From contig NZ_CP011533.1 of assembly GCF_001704275.1 (NCBI RefSeq), positions 2,604,001 through 2,668,000 on the forward strand: 64,000 nt of DNA. The letters are read 5' to 3'. The notes under the pieces are model-generated. The model did no database searches. It worked only from the letters and a program-made list of their open reading frames with translations, and had not been told where the DNA came from. Positions within the stretch are counted from its first letter, which is position 1. Every line of letters begins with the position of its first letter. Below, one piece after another: positions 15,900-22,870 of this stretch. The translations under genes and the position numbers were made by a program. This DNA comes from Streptomyces noursei ATCC 11455. GTDB taxonomy: Bacteria > Actinomycetota > Actinomycetes > Streptomycetales > Streptomycetaceae.

Positions 15900-17261
15900 G
15901 TGAGCGACAGACCGATCGACAGGACCGGCGGGCGAACCGGGGACCGGCCGACCGACAGACCGGTCGAGAGCGCCGTCCGGTCTGCCCAGGACATCCGGGA
16001 GACCTCGCGGCGGCTGGCCGGGCTCCACGAGGCGGCGCTGGCCGGCGACCACCTGCCGGCGGACGTGCCCCGGGACGCGCCCCGTACGGTGATCGGCGAA
16101 TCCTGGCGACGGGTGCTGGACCGCGGTGTGGACCCGGAGCGGGGGACCGACCAACATCCCCTGTCGATGGCCGAGTTGGAGCACCGGCGGCAGAAGTCCC
16201 AGCTGGCGTCGATACTGCCGGTGCTCGGCGGCGGGCTGCTGCCGACCGCCGACGCCGCCCAGCAGATCATGGTGGTCACCGACGCCGAGGGCCGGGTGCT
16301 CTGGCGGGAGGGCAGCGCCCCGATCCGGCGGATGGCCGACCGGCTGGGCTTCGACAAGGGCGCCGACTGGACGGAAGGGGTGGTCGGCACCAATGCGATC
16401 GGCACCGCGCTGGTGGCCCGCAGCCCGGTCCTGGTGCACTCCGCCGAGCACTTCCTGCGCAGCCACCACCAGTGGACGTGCGCCGCGGCACCGCTGCACG
16501 ACCCGCGCGACGGGCGACTGCTGGGCACGGTGGACGTCAGCGGCCCGGCGCCCTCGTTCCACCCGACGACGCTGGCCCTGGTCTCCGCGGTGGCCCGGCT
16601 CGCCGAGGGCGAGCTGCGGACCCGCCACCACGCGTCCCTGGGGCGGCTACGGGCGAGCGCGGCGCCGATACTGGCGCGGATCGGCGGGCGGGCTCTGGCC
16701 GTCGATCCGCACGGCTGGACGGCCGCGGTGACGGGGATGACCCCGCCGGACCGGGTGGCACTGCCCAAGGAACCGGAGGCCGGGCCGCTGTGGCTGCCGC
16801 GGTACGGGATGTGCACGTTGGAGCCGCTGCCGGGCGGTTGGCTGATCCGGCTCGGCCGGCCGGAGCGGGCGCCCGGGCCGCACCGGGTGGTGCTGGACCT
16901 CGGCGGTGCCGACGGTCCGGTGGTGACGGTGGCCGGGCCGGCGGGCAACTGGTCGCACGCGCTGACCCCGCGCCACGCCGAGCTGCTGTTCCTGCTGGCC
17001 ATCCATCCGCACGGCCGCAGCGCCGCCGAGCTGGCCCGGGACGTGTTCGGCGACGGCGGGCGCACGGTGACGGTCCGGGCCGAGCTGTCGCGGCTGCGGC
17101 GCCATCTCGCGGGGGTGCTGGCCCACCGGCCGTACCGCTTCGCGGACGGGGTCCAGGTCGAACTCCGGCTGCCGGCCCGGCCCCTGGAGCTGCTGCCGCA
17201 CTCCACGTCGCCGGCGGTGCTGGCGGCCCGGCGGACGGGGGCCGTCGTCGGGCCGGTGTGA
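15900..17261 (+). CDS. GAF-domain transcriptional regulator
   Basis: 453 aa. The N-terminal half resembles the sensor part of AcoR-type activators: SWRRVLDRGVDP, then a GAF domain (MVVTDAEGRVLWREGS, VGTNAIGTALVARSPVLVHSAEHF, WTCAAAPLHDPRDGRLLGTVDVSG). The AAA+ sigma-54 domain is missing, as expected in streptomycetes. The C-terminus instead has a winged-helix-like segment (LTPRHAELLFLLAIHPHGRSAAELARDVFG...VRAELSRLRRHL). GTG 15900 with GGGAG at 15891-15895. A truncated oxidoreductase gene follows directly, which may once have been its target. Confidence 0.83.
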   Translation: MSDRPIDRTGGRTGDRPTDRPVESAVRSAQDIRETSRRLAGLHEAALAGDHLPADVPRDAPRTVIGESWRRVLDRGVDPERGTDQHPLSMAELEHRRQKSQLASILPVLGGGLLPTADAAQQIMVVTDAEGRVLWREGSAPIRRMADRLGFDKGADWTEGVVGTNAIGTALVARSPVLVHSAEHFLRSHHQWTCAAAPLHDPRDGRLLGTVDVSGPAPSFHPTTLALVSAVARLAEGELRTRHHASLGRLRASAAPILARIGGRALAVDPHGWTAAVTGMTPPDRVALPKEPEAGPLWLPRYGMCTLEPLPGGWLIRLGRPERAPGPHRVVLDLGGADGPVVTVAGPAGNWSHALTPRHAELLFLLAIHPHGRSAAELARDVFGDGGRTVTVRAELSRLRRHLAGVLAHRPYRFADGVQVELRLPARPLELLPHSTSPAVLAARRTGAVVGPV

Positions 17262-17270
17262 GGGGTCGGG

Positions 17271-17528
17271 GTGCGCTCGGAGAACACGGCGGCCCGGGCG
17301 CCGCCGCGGACCGGGGTACTGTTCGGCGGATCGGTTTCGGCCGCGGTCGAGCGGGTGGCCCGGCGGGGCGACGGCTTCCTCGGGGCGGCCCTGCCGTCCC
17401 AGCAGGTGGACGGGCTGTTCCGTGATGTGGAGGCGGCCCGGGAGCGCACCGGCCGGCCCGGGCTGCCGGCCCGGGTGGACGCCGCCCTCCGGACCGGTCG
17501 CCGCCCCTCCACCGGTGTGATGTGCTGA
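17271..17528 (+). pseudogene. Remnant of an LLM-class (F420/FMN) oxidoreductase
   Basis: An 85-codon frame from GTG 17271. Residues 15-60 (VLFGGSVSAAVERVARRGDGFLGAALP and following QVDGLFRDVEAARERTGRPG) resemble the C-terminal part of luciferase-like flavin/F420-dependent oxidoreductases, where GGS...RVARRGDGF contacts the cofactor. The N-terminal two thirds of the expected protein is missing, so this is a truncated remnant. Recognition is from memory of the family. Confidence 0.55.
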
Positions 17529-17532
17529 CACC

Positions 17533-18123
17533 ATGAGCCACACCGTCACCACCTGGTATCTCGAACAGACCTCGCGCGCCGATCTGGCGCCCGCCGTCGA
17601 GCCGCTCGCCGAGCAGGATGTACGGATCGTCCACTCCCAGTCACCCTCACCCGAATTCAGCCGGTTCCTCTATACGGCGGTCGGCGGGGACATCCTGTGG
17701 ACCGACCGCCTGGAGTGGCCGTACGCGCGATGGGCCGAACACCTCGGGAAGCCGGGGACCGAGACCTGGGTGGCGTACGAGCGCGGCACGCCCGCCGGCT
17801 TCATCGAGCTCGAGGCCCAGCCGGAGGGGGTGGTGGAGGTCGCCTACTTCGGGCTGCTGCCGGCCTTCCGGGGGCGGCGGATCGGCGGGCACCTGCTCGG
17901 CTACGGGACGGCGCGGGCCTGGGACCTGGCCGAGCGGTGGCCGGACGTGCCGGAGACCACGCGGGTGTGGGTGCACACCTGCAGCGACGACGGGGCCCAT
18001 GCGCGGGCCAACTACGAGCGGCGCGGCTTCCGGCTGTACGACACCACGGTGACCGAGGAGCCGCTGGCCGAGAACCTCGGCCCGTGGCCCGGCGCGGGAC
18101 CGACGCCGGCCCCCGCCGGCTGA
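17533..18123 (+). CDS. GNAT-family N-acetyltransferase
   Basis: 196 aa. The acetyl-CoA binding motif A is visible as VAYFGLLPAFRGRRIGGHLLGYG (R/Q-x-x-G-x-G/A region RGRRIGG) followed by motif B with TRVWVHTCSDDGAHARANYERRGFRLYDT. The substrate is unknown; the N-terminal WYLEQTSRADLAP type is widespread in actinobacteria. It is followed by a strong terminator hairpin. Confidence 0.87.
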   Translation: MSHTVTTWYLEQTSRADLAPAVEPLAEQDVRIVHSQSPSPEFSRFLYTAVGGDILWTDRLEWPYARWAEHLGKPGTETWVAYERGTPAGFIELEAQPEGVVEVAYFGLLPAFRGRRIGGHLLGYGTARAWDLAERWPDVPETTRVWVHTCSDDGAHARANYERRGFRLYDTTVTEEPLAENLGPWPGAGPTPAPAG

Positions 18124-18147
18124 CGCACAGGCTCACCGCGGACCCAT

Positions 18148-18184
18148 GGAGGGGGTGCGGCCGGAATCCGGCGGCACCCCCTCC
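18148..18184. terminator. Strong intergenic hairpin after the acetyltransferase gene
   Basis: Two 18-base arms (18148-18165 and 18167-18184) pair with one mismatch, starting GGAGGGGGTGC and ending GCACCCCCTCC. It lies 25 bases after the acetyltransferase stop and before the sulfur cluster promoter. No U-tract follows, as is common in Streptomyces. Confidence 0.7.
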
Positions 18185-18233
18185 TTACGTGACGGACGCC
18201 ACAGCGTCTCGCAATGCGGGACGCTCATGTCCA

Positions 18234-18239
18234 TATCTT
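18234..18239 (+). promoter_or_regulatory. Putative -10 box of the sulfur cluster
   Basis: TATCTT fits TANNNT. It would start transcription near 18246, giving a leader RNA of about 340 nt before sirA that contains the leader peptide and hairpin below. The -35 region is not convincing. Confidence 0.35.
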
Positions 18240-18284
18240 GGATGACGGTGGACTGGCCAGAGAGCCGCGTGCCACGCTTCCGTC

Positions 18285-18368
18285 ATGTCTCGAGCTGGAA
18301 TTGCCTTGGTGAGTCGACGCCACGTCGACCTCGGCCGCATGTCCAGCGCCATTTGTCGGGCAGGCTGA
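18285..18368 (+). CDS. Cysteine-containing leader peptide of the sulfur operon
   Basis: 27 codons: M-S-R-A-G-I-A-L-V-S-R-R-H-V-D-L-G-R-M, then SSAICRAG and a stop. The core SRRHVDLGRMSSAIC matches the short putative leader peptides known in front of sulfur and cysteine genes in streptomycetes, with the single Cys near the end. It lies about 220 bases before the sulfite reductase gene. The likely role is sensing Cys-tRNA or translation state to control the downstream operon; the mechanism is inference. Confidence 0.75.
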   Translation: MSRAGIALVSRRHVDLGRMSSAICRAG

Positions 18369-18372
18369 CGCT

Positions 18373-18403
18373 GTACGCGTGAGGGCCCCGCCGCCCTGCG
18401 TAC
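18373..18403 (+). promoter_or_regulatory. Hairpin five bases after the leader peptide stop
   Basis: GTACGC (18373-18378) pairs with GCGTAC (18398-18403), and AGGGC (18382-18386) with GCCCT (18393-18397), leaving a three-base bulge on the left and a six-base loop. Its position directly behind the leader stop codon is what an attenuator or translation-coupled switch would need. There is no U-tract. Confidence 0.5.
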
Positions 18404-18587
18404 CCGGACAGCACTCAGCACCACCGCTTCGCACGCCGTCCCCACCGTCGCGGACGCGTTGCCCCCAACCCTGCAGCCCACCGCCGACGCGCGCCCGCGC
18501 GCCGCGCTTCGGTGTGTCCGCGCAGGTCAACAGGGGTGCATCGCACCGTCCGCAGCCCCCTTTGAGCCGCCCAGAAGGACGAAACCC

Positions 18588-20282
18588 ATGGCCGCCACCC
18601 CGGAACACCCCACCGCCACGACCCGCCGCAAGGCCGGCCGCCACCGCGGCGAGGGTCAGTGGGCCGTTGGCCACTTCACGCCCCTCAACGGCAACGAGCA
18701 GTTCAAGAAGGACGACGACGGTCTCAATGTGCGGACACGCATTGAGACGATCTACTCCAAGGCCGGCTTCGACTCCATCGACCCCAACGACCTGCGGGGC
18801 CGGATGCGTTGGTGGGGCCTGTACACCCAGCGCAAGCCCGGGATCGACGGCGGCAAGACCGCGGTGCTGGAGCCCGAGGAGCTCGACGACAAGTACTTCA
18901 TGCTGCGGGTCCGCATCGACGGCGGCCGGCTCACCGTCGCCCAGCTGCGCGCCATCGGCGAGGTCTCCGAGCAGTTCGCCCGGGGCACCGCGGACATCAC
19001 CGACCGGCAGAACATCCAGCTGCACTGGGTGCGCATCGAGGACGTCCCGGCCATCTGGGAGAAGCTGGAGGCGGTGGGCCTGTCCACGACCGAGGCGTGC
19101 GGCGACTGCCCGCGCGTGATCATCGGTTCCCCGGTGGCCGGCATCGCGGCGGACGAGATCATCGACGGCACCCCGGCCGTGGACGAGATCCACGAGCGCT
19201 ACATCGGCAGCAAGGAGTTCTCCAACCTGCCGCGCAAGTTCAAGACCGCGATCTCCGGCTCGCCCGTCCAGGACGTGGTGCACGAGATCAACGACGTGGC
19301 GTTCGTCGGCGTCGTCCACCCCGAGCACGGGCCGGGCTTCGACCTGTGGGTCGGCGGCGGCCTGTCCACCAACCCCAAGCTCGCGCAGCGCCTGGGCACC
19401 TGGGTGCCGCTGGACGAGGTCGCCGACGTCTGGGCCGGCGTGGTCGGGATCTTCCGCGACTACGGCTACCGGCGGCTGCGCACCCGCGCCCGCCTGAAGT
19501 TCCTGATGGCCGACTGGGGCCCGGAGAAGTTCCGCCAGGTGCTGGAGGACGAGTACCTCAAGCGGAAGCTGGTCGACGGCCCGGCGCCCGAGCAGCCCGC
19601 GCACAAGTGGCGCGACCACATCGGCGTGCACCGGCAGCAGGACGGCCGCTTCTACGTCGGCTTCGCCCCGCGCGTCGGCCGGGTCGACGGCGCCACCCTC
19701 ACCAAGGTCGCCGAACTCGCCGCCGCGCACGGCTCGGACCGGCTGCGCACCACCGTCGAGCAGAAGATGATCATCCTCGACGTGACCGAGGACCGGGTCG
19801 ACTCCCTGGTCGCCGGGCTGGAGGCGCTGGACTTCCAGGTCGACCCCTCGCCGTTCCGGCGCGGCACCATGGCCTGCACCGGCATCGAGTTCTGCAAGCT
19901 CGCCATCGTCGAGACCAAGGGACGCGGCGCCGCGCTGATCGACGAACTGGAGCGCCGGATGCCGGACTTCCAGGAGCCGATCACCATCAACCTCAACGGC
20001 TGCCCGAACGCCTGCGCCCGCATCCAGGTCGCCGACATCGGCCTCAAGGGCCAGCTGGTACTGGACGACGACGGCAACCAGGTCGAGGGCTACCAGGTGC
20101 ACCTGGGCGGCGCGCTGGGCCTGGAGCCCGGCTTCGGCCGCAAGGTCCGCGGGCTGAAGGTGACCTCCGCGGAGCTGCCCGACTACGTCGAGCGGGTGCT
20201 GCGCAACTTCGAGGCGCAGCGCACGGAGGGCGAGCGGTTCGCCAGCTGGGCGGCGCGCGCCGAAGAGGGTGCGCTGAAGTGA
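18588..20282 (+). CDS. sirA: Ferredoxin-dependent assimilatory sulfite reductase
   Basis: 564 aa sirohaem/[4Fe-4S] reductase that reduces sulfite to sulfide with electrons from ferredoxin. The cluster ligands are C430 and C436 (MACTGIEFCKLA), C472 and C476 (NGCPNACARIQ); the last also ligates sirohaem. Both ferrite/nitrite reductase half-domains are present (ITDRQNIQLHWV; VHRQQDGRFYVGFAPRVGR). Genomic setting with cysHCDN favours sulfite over nitrite. ATG 18588 follows AGAAGGA at 18573-18579. First main gene of the sulfur operon; a chelatase-like gene at 27.5 kb may provide sirohaem. Confidence 0.93.
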   Translation: MAATPEHPTATTRRKAGRHRGEGQWAVGHFTPLNGNEQFKKDDDGLNVRTRIETIYSKAGFDSIDPNDLRGRMRWWGLYTQRKPGIDGGKTAVLEPEELDDKYFMLRVRIDGGRLTVAQLRAIGEVSEQFARGTADITDRQNIQLHWVRIEDVPAIWEKLEAVGLSTTEACGDCPRVIIGSPVAGIAADEIIDGTPAVDEIHERYIGSKEFSNLPRKFKTAISGSPVQDVVHEINDVAFVGVVHPEHGPGFDLWVGGGLSTNPKLAQRLGTWVPLDEVADVWAGVVGIFRDYGYRRLRTRARLKFLMADWGPEKFRQVLEDEYLKRKLVDGPAPEQPAHKWRDHIGVHRQQDGRFYVGFAPRVGRVDGATLTKVAELAAAHGSDRLRTTVEQKMIILDVTEDRVDSLVAGLEALDFQVDPSPFRRGTMACTGIEFCKLAIVETKGRGAALIDELERRMPDFQEPITINLNGCPNACARIQVADIGLKGQLVLDDDGNQVEGYQVHLGGALGLEPGFGRKVRGLKVTSAELPDYVERVLRNFEAQRTEGERFASWAARAEEGALK

Positions 20283-20316
20283 CGCCGCATCGCACCGAGA
20301 CCGAACGGGAGGAACC

Positions 20317-20568
20317 GTGAGCGAACGCGCCGCGCCGTTCTACTGCCCGTACTGCGGGGACGAGGACCTGCGCCCCTCCGAGGAGGGAGGGGGGTCCGCC
20401 CAGCCCGAGCGGGGCCGAGGGCTCGGGGGCGGAGCGTGGGAGTGCCGGGCGTGCAGCCGGGCCTTCCGGCTGAAGTTCCTGGGGCTGCTGGCCCCCGGAG
20501 CCGCCGGGTCCGCCCCGCCTCCTTCCCCTTCCGCAGCTCCTTCCGCATCCGACGGAGGTACGCCGTGA
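20317..20568 (+). CDS. Small zinc-ribbon protein of the sulfur operon
   Basis: 83 aa. CPYC at residues 10-13 and CRAC (ECRACSRAF) make a zinc ribbon, a form seen between sulfite reductase and cysH in other streptomycetes. GTG 20317 has a GGAGGAA site. The two CxxC pairs are separated by a Gly-rich stretch (EEGGGSAQPERGRGLGGGAW) encoded by a GC-rich imperfect palindrome, which looks inserted. The stop overlaps the cysH GTG (GTGA), so it is translationally coupled. Role unknown; could handle iron-sulfur assembly or regulation. Confidence 0.78.
   Translation: MSERAAPFYCPYCGDEDLRPSEEGGGSAQPERGRGLGGGAWECRACSRAFRLKFLGLLAPGAAGSAPPPSPSAAPSASDGGTP
20377..20435. repeat. GC-rich imperfect palindrome inside the zinc-ribbon gene
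   Basis: CCGCCC (20397-20402) and CCGAGC (20405-20410) can pair with GCTCGG and GGGCGG in 20422-20435, giving a stem with small bulges. It encodes the Gly-rich spacer between the two Cys pairs. The interpretation as an inserted unit rests on memory of shorter homologues. Confidence 0.4.
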
Positions 20569-21254
20569 CCACCACCACCGACCTTCAGCGGCTCGCCGAG
20601 CAGGCGGGCCGCGACCTGGAGGACGCGCCCGCCCTGGAGATCCTCACCTGGGCCGCCGAGACCTTCGGTCCGCGCTTCTGCGTCACCTCCTCGATGGAGG
20701 ACGCGGTCGTCGCGCACCTGGCCTCGCGGGCCCTCCCCGGCGTGGACGTGGTGTTCCTGGACACCGGCTACCACTTCCCGGAGACCATCGGCACCCGGGA
20801 CGCGGTGGCGGCGGTGATGGACGTCAACGTCATCACCCTGACGCCCCGACAGACGGTGGCCGAGCAGGACGCCGAGTACGGGCCGAGGCTGCACGACCGC
20901 GACCCCGACCTGTGCTGCGCGCTGCGCAAGGTCAAGCCGCTCGAAGAGGGCCTGACCGGCTACGACGCCTGGGCGACCGGGCTGCGCCGGGACGAGTCGC
21001 CGACCCGGGCGAACACCCCGGTCGTCGGCTGGGACACCAAGCGGCGCAAGGTGAAGGTCTCGCCGATCGCCCGCTGGACGCAGGACGACGTGGACGCGTA
21101 CGTGGCCGAGCACGGGGTGCTCACCAACCCACTGCTGATGGACGGCTACGCCTCCGTCGGCTGCGCCCCCTGCACCCGCCGGGTGCTGGCGGGGGAGGAC
21201 GCGCGGGCCGGCCGCTGGGCCGGCAGCAACAAGACCGAGTGCGGACTGCACTGA
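20565..21254 (+). CDS. cysH: APS/PAPS reductase, [4Fe-4S] type
   Basis: 229 aa. Reduces adenylyl sulfate (APS) to sulfite with thioredoxin. It has the paired cluster cysteines C117-C118 (DLCCALRK) and C200/C203 (GCAPC), marking the iron-sulfur APS-reductase type, and the catalytic Cys in the C-terminal ECGLH (C226). The PP-loop is TSSMEDAV. GTG 20565 with GGAGG at 20554-20558. It overlaps cysC by one base at its stop (TGATG). Confidence 0.94.
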   Translation: MTTTTDLQRLAEQAGRDLEDAPALEILTWAAETFGPRFCVTSSMEDAVVAHLASRALPGVDVVFLDTGYHFPETIGTRDAVAAVMDVNVITLTPRQTVAEQDAEYGPRLHDRDPDLCCALRKVKPLEEGLTGYDAWATGLRRDESPTRANTPVVGWDTKRRKVKVSPIARWTQDDVDAYVAEHGVLTNPLLMDGYASVGCAPCTRRVLAGEDARAGRWAGSNKTECGLH

Positions 21255-21277
21255 TGGCGGAGTTTTTGGAGACACAG

Positions 21278-21811
21278 ATGACGGGCGCCACGATCTGGCT
21301 GACCGGTCTGCCGAGCGCGGGCAAGACGACCCTCGCGCGTGAGCTGGCCGAGCGGCTGCGCGGCGAGGGCCATCGCGTCGAGGTGCTCGACGGCGACGAG
21401 ATCCGCGAGTTCCTCTCCGCGGGCCTCGGATTCGGCCGCGAGGACCGGCACACCAACGTCCAGCGGATCGGCTTCGTCGCCGAACTGCTGGCGAGCAACG
21501 GCGTGAAGGCCCTGGTCCCGGTGATCGCCCCGTACGCGGACAGCCGCGAGGCGGTGCGCGAGCGCCACCAGAGCGAGGGCACCGCGTACCTGGAGGTGCA
21601 CGTCGCCACCCCGGTCGAGGTGTGCTCCGAGCGCGATGTGAAGGGGCTGTACGCCAAGCAGGCGGCCGGCGAGATCTCCGGCCTGACCGGCGTGGACGAC
21701 CCGTACGAGGCGCCCGCGGCGCCGGACCTGCGGATCGAGTCGCACACCCAGACCGTGCGGGAATCCGCGGCGGCGCTGCACGCGCTGCTCGTCGAGAGGG
21801 GGCTGGCGTGA
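21278..21811 (+). CDS. cysC: Adenylylsulfate kinase
   Basis: 177 aa from ATG 21278. Phosphorylates APS to PAPS. The P-loop GLPSAGKTT is followed by DGDEIREFLS and the FGREDRHTNVQRIGFVAELL region typical of APS kinase; the C-terminal DVKGLYAKQAAGEISGLTGVDDPYE is also diagnostic. GGAGA at 21268-21272 supports ATG 21278; an upstream ATG at 21254 forms TGATG with the cysH stop and would add eight residues. Presence of both CysC and an APS-type CysH lets the cell use either APS for assimilation or PAPS for sulfation. Confidence 0.93.
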   Translation: MTGATIWLTGLPSAGKTTLARELAERLRGEGHRVEVLDGDEIREFLSAGLGFGREDRHTNVQRIGFVAELLASNGVKALVPVIAPYADSREAVRERHQSEGTAYLEVHVATPVEVCSERDVKGLYAKQAAGEISGLTGVDDPYEAPAAPDLRIESHTQTVRESAAALHALLVERGLA

Positions 21812-21933
21812 GCGGCACACACGCGGGCACCGACCCGCAGCAGGCCGTGATACCCGCCCCTCTGTGCCGCGTGGGCGGAGATGGAGGTGCCCCCGGACGG
21901 AGTCTGGGGGAGTACGAAGGGGATACCGCGTGA
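21808..21933 (+). CDS. Short coupled frame between cysC and cysD
   Basis: A 41-codon frame whose GTG overlaps the cysC stop (GTGA) and whose TGA overlaps the cysD GTG. Its product (MSGTHAGTDPQQAV...EYEGDTA) resembles no family and its second half is encoded by a palindromic repeat unit. It probably serves, if translated, only to carry ribosomes from cysC to cysD. Confidence 0.35.
   Translation: MSGTHAGTDPQQAVIPAPLCRVGGDGGAPGRSLGEYEGDTA
21886..21912. repeat. GC-rich palindromic unit between cysC and cysD
   Basis: CCCCC-G-GAC (21890-21898), three bases, then GTC-T-GGGGG (21902-21910) pair with one G-T wobble. Flanks GGTG before and AG after match the unit in the pca operon read on the minus strand. 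It ends four bases before the GAAGGGGA site of cysD. Confidence 0.65.
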
Positions 21934-22868
21934 CCACCGTTGCTTCGCTTTCCGAGGACCTGGACAACAACCCCTACGCTCTGTCGCACCTGGACGCCCT
22001 GGAGTCCGAGGCGGTGCACATCTTCCGCGAGGTGGCGGGCGAGTTCGAGCGGCCGGTGATCCTCTTCTCCGGCGGCAAGGACTCCATCGTCATGCTGCAC
22101 CTGGCGCTGAAGGCGTTCGCGCCGGCGCCGGTACCGTTCGCGCTGCTGCACGTCGACACCGGGCACAACTTCCCCGAGGTCCTCGACTACCGCGACCGCA
22201 CCGTGGCGCGGCACGGGCTGCGGCTGCACGTCGCCTCGGTGCAGGACTTCATCGACCGCGGCGAGCTGCGCGAGCGCCCGGACGGCACCCGCAACCCGCT
22301 GCAGACCGTGCCGCTGCTGGACGCCATCGAGAAGAACCGCTTCGACGCGGTCTTCGGCGGTGGCCGGCGGGACGAGGAGAAGGCGCGCGCCAAGGAGCGG
22401 GTGTTCTCGCTGCGCGACGAGTTCGGCGGCTGGGACCCGCGCCGGCAGCGGCCCGAGCTGTGGCAGCTCTACAACGGCCGGCACTCGCCCGGCGAGCACG
22501 TCCGGGTCTTCCCGCTCTCCAACTGGACCGAGCTGGACGTCTGGCAGTACATCGCCCGCGAGAAGATCGAACTCCCCGCCATCTACTACGCCCACGAGCG
22601 CGAGGTCTTCGCGCGCAGCGGCATGTGGCTGGCGCCCGGTGAGTGGGGCGGCCCGAAGGACGGCGAGCGGCTGGAGGTCCGGCAGGTGCGCTACCGCACC
22701 GTCGGCGACATGTCCTGCACCGGCGCCGTCGAGTCGGACGCGGACACCATCGAGGCCGTCATCGCGGAGATCGCCGCGTCCCGGCTCACCGAGCGGGGCG
22801 CGACCCGGGCCGACGACAAGCTGTCCGAGGCCGCCATGGAGGACCGCAAGCGCGAGGGGTACTTCTAG
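21930..22868 (+). CDS. cysD: Sulfate adenylyltransferase subunit 2
   Basis: 312 aa PP-loop ATP pyrophosphatase; with the GTPase CysN it makes APS from ATP and sulfate. The PP-loop is LFSGGKDSIVML, followed by HVDTGHNFPEVL, FGGGRRDEEKARAKER and the C-terminal RYRTVGDMSCTGAV. GTG 21930 follows GAAGGGGA at 21916-21923. It is two bases from cysN. The cysC-cysD spacer is longer than the other junctions because of the palindromic unit. Confidence 0.94.
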   Translation: MTTVASLSEDLDNNPYALSHLDALESEAVHIFREVAGEFERPVILFSGGKDSIVMLHLALKAFAPAPVPFALLHVDTGHNFPEVLDYRDRTVARHGLRLHVASVQDFIDRGELRERPDGTRNPLQTVPLLDAIEKNRFDAVFGGGRRDEEKARAKERVFSLRDEFGGWDPRRQRPELWQLYNGRHSPGEHVRVFPLSNWTELDVWQYIAREKIELPAIYYAHEREVFARSGMWLAPGEWGGPKDGERLEVRQVRYRTVGDMSCTGAVESDADTIEAVIAEIAASRLTERGATRADDKLSEAAMEDRKREGYF

Positions 22869-22870
22869 CC

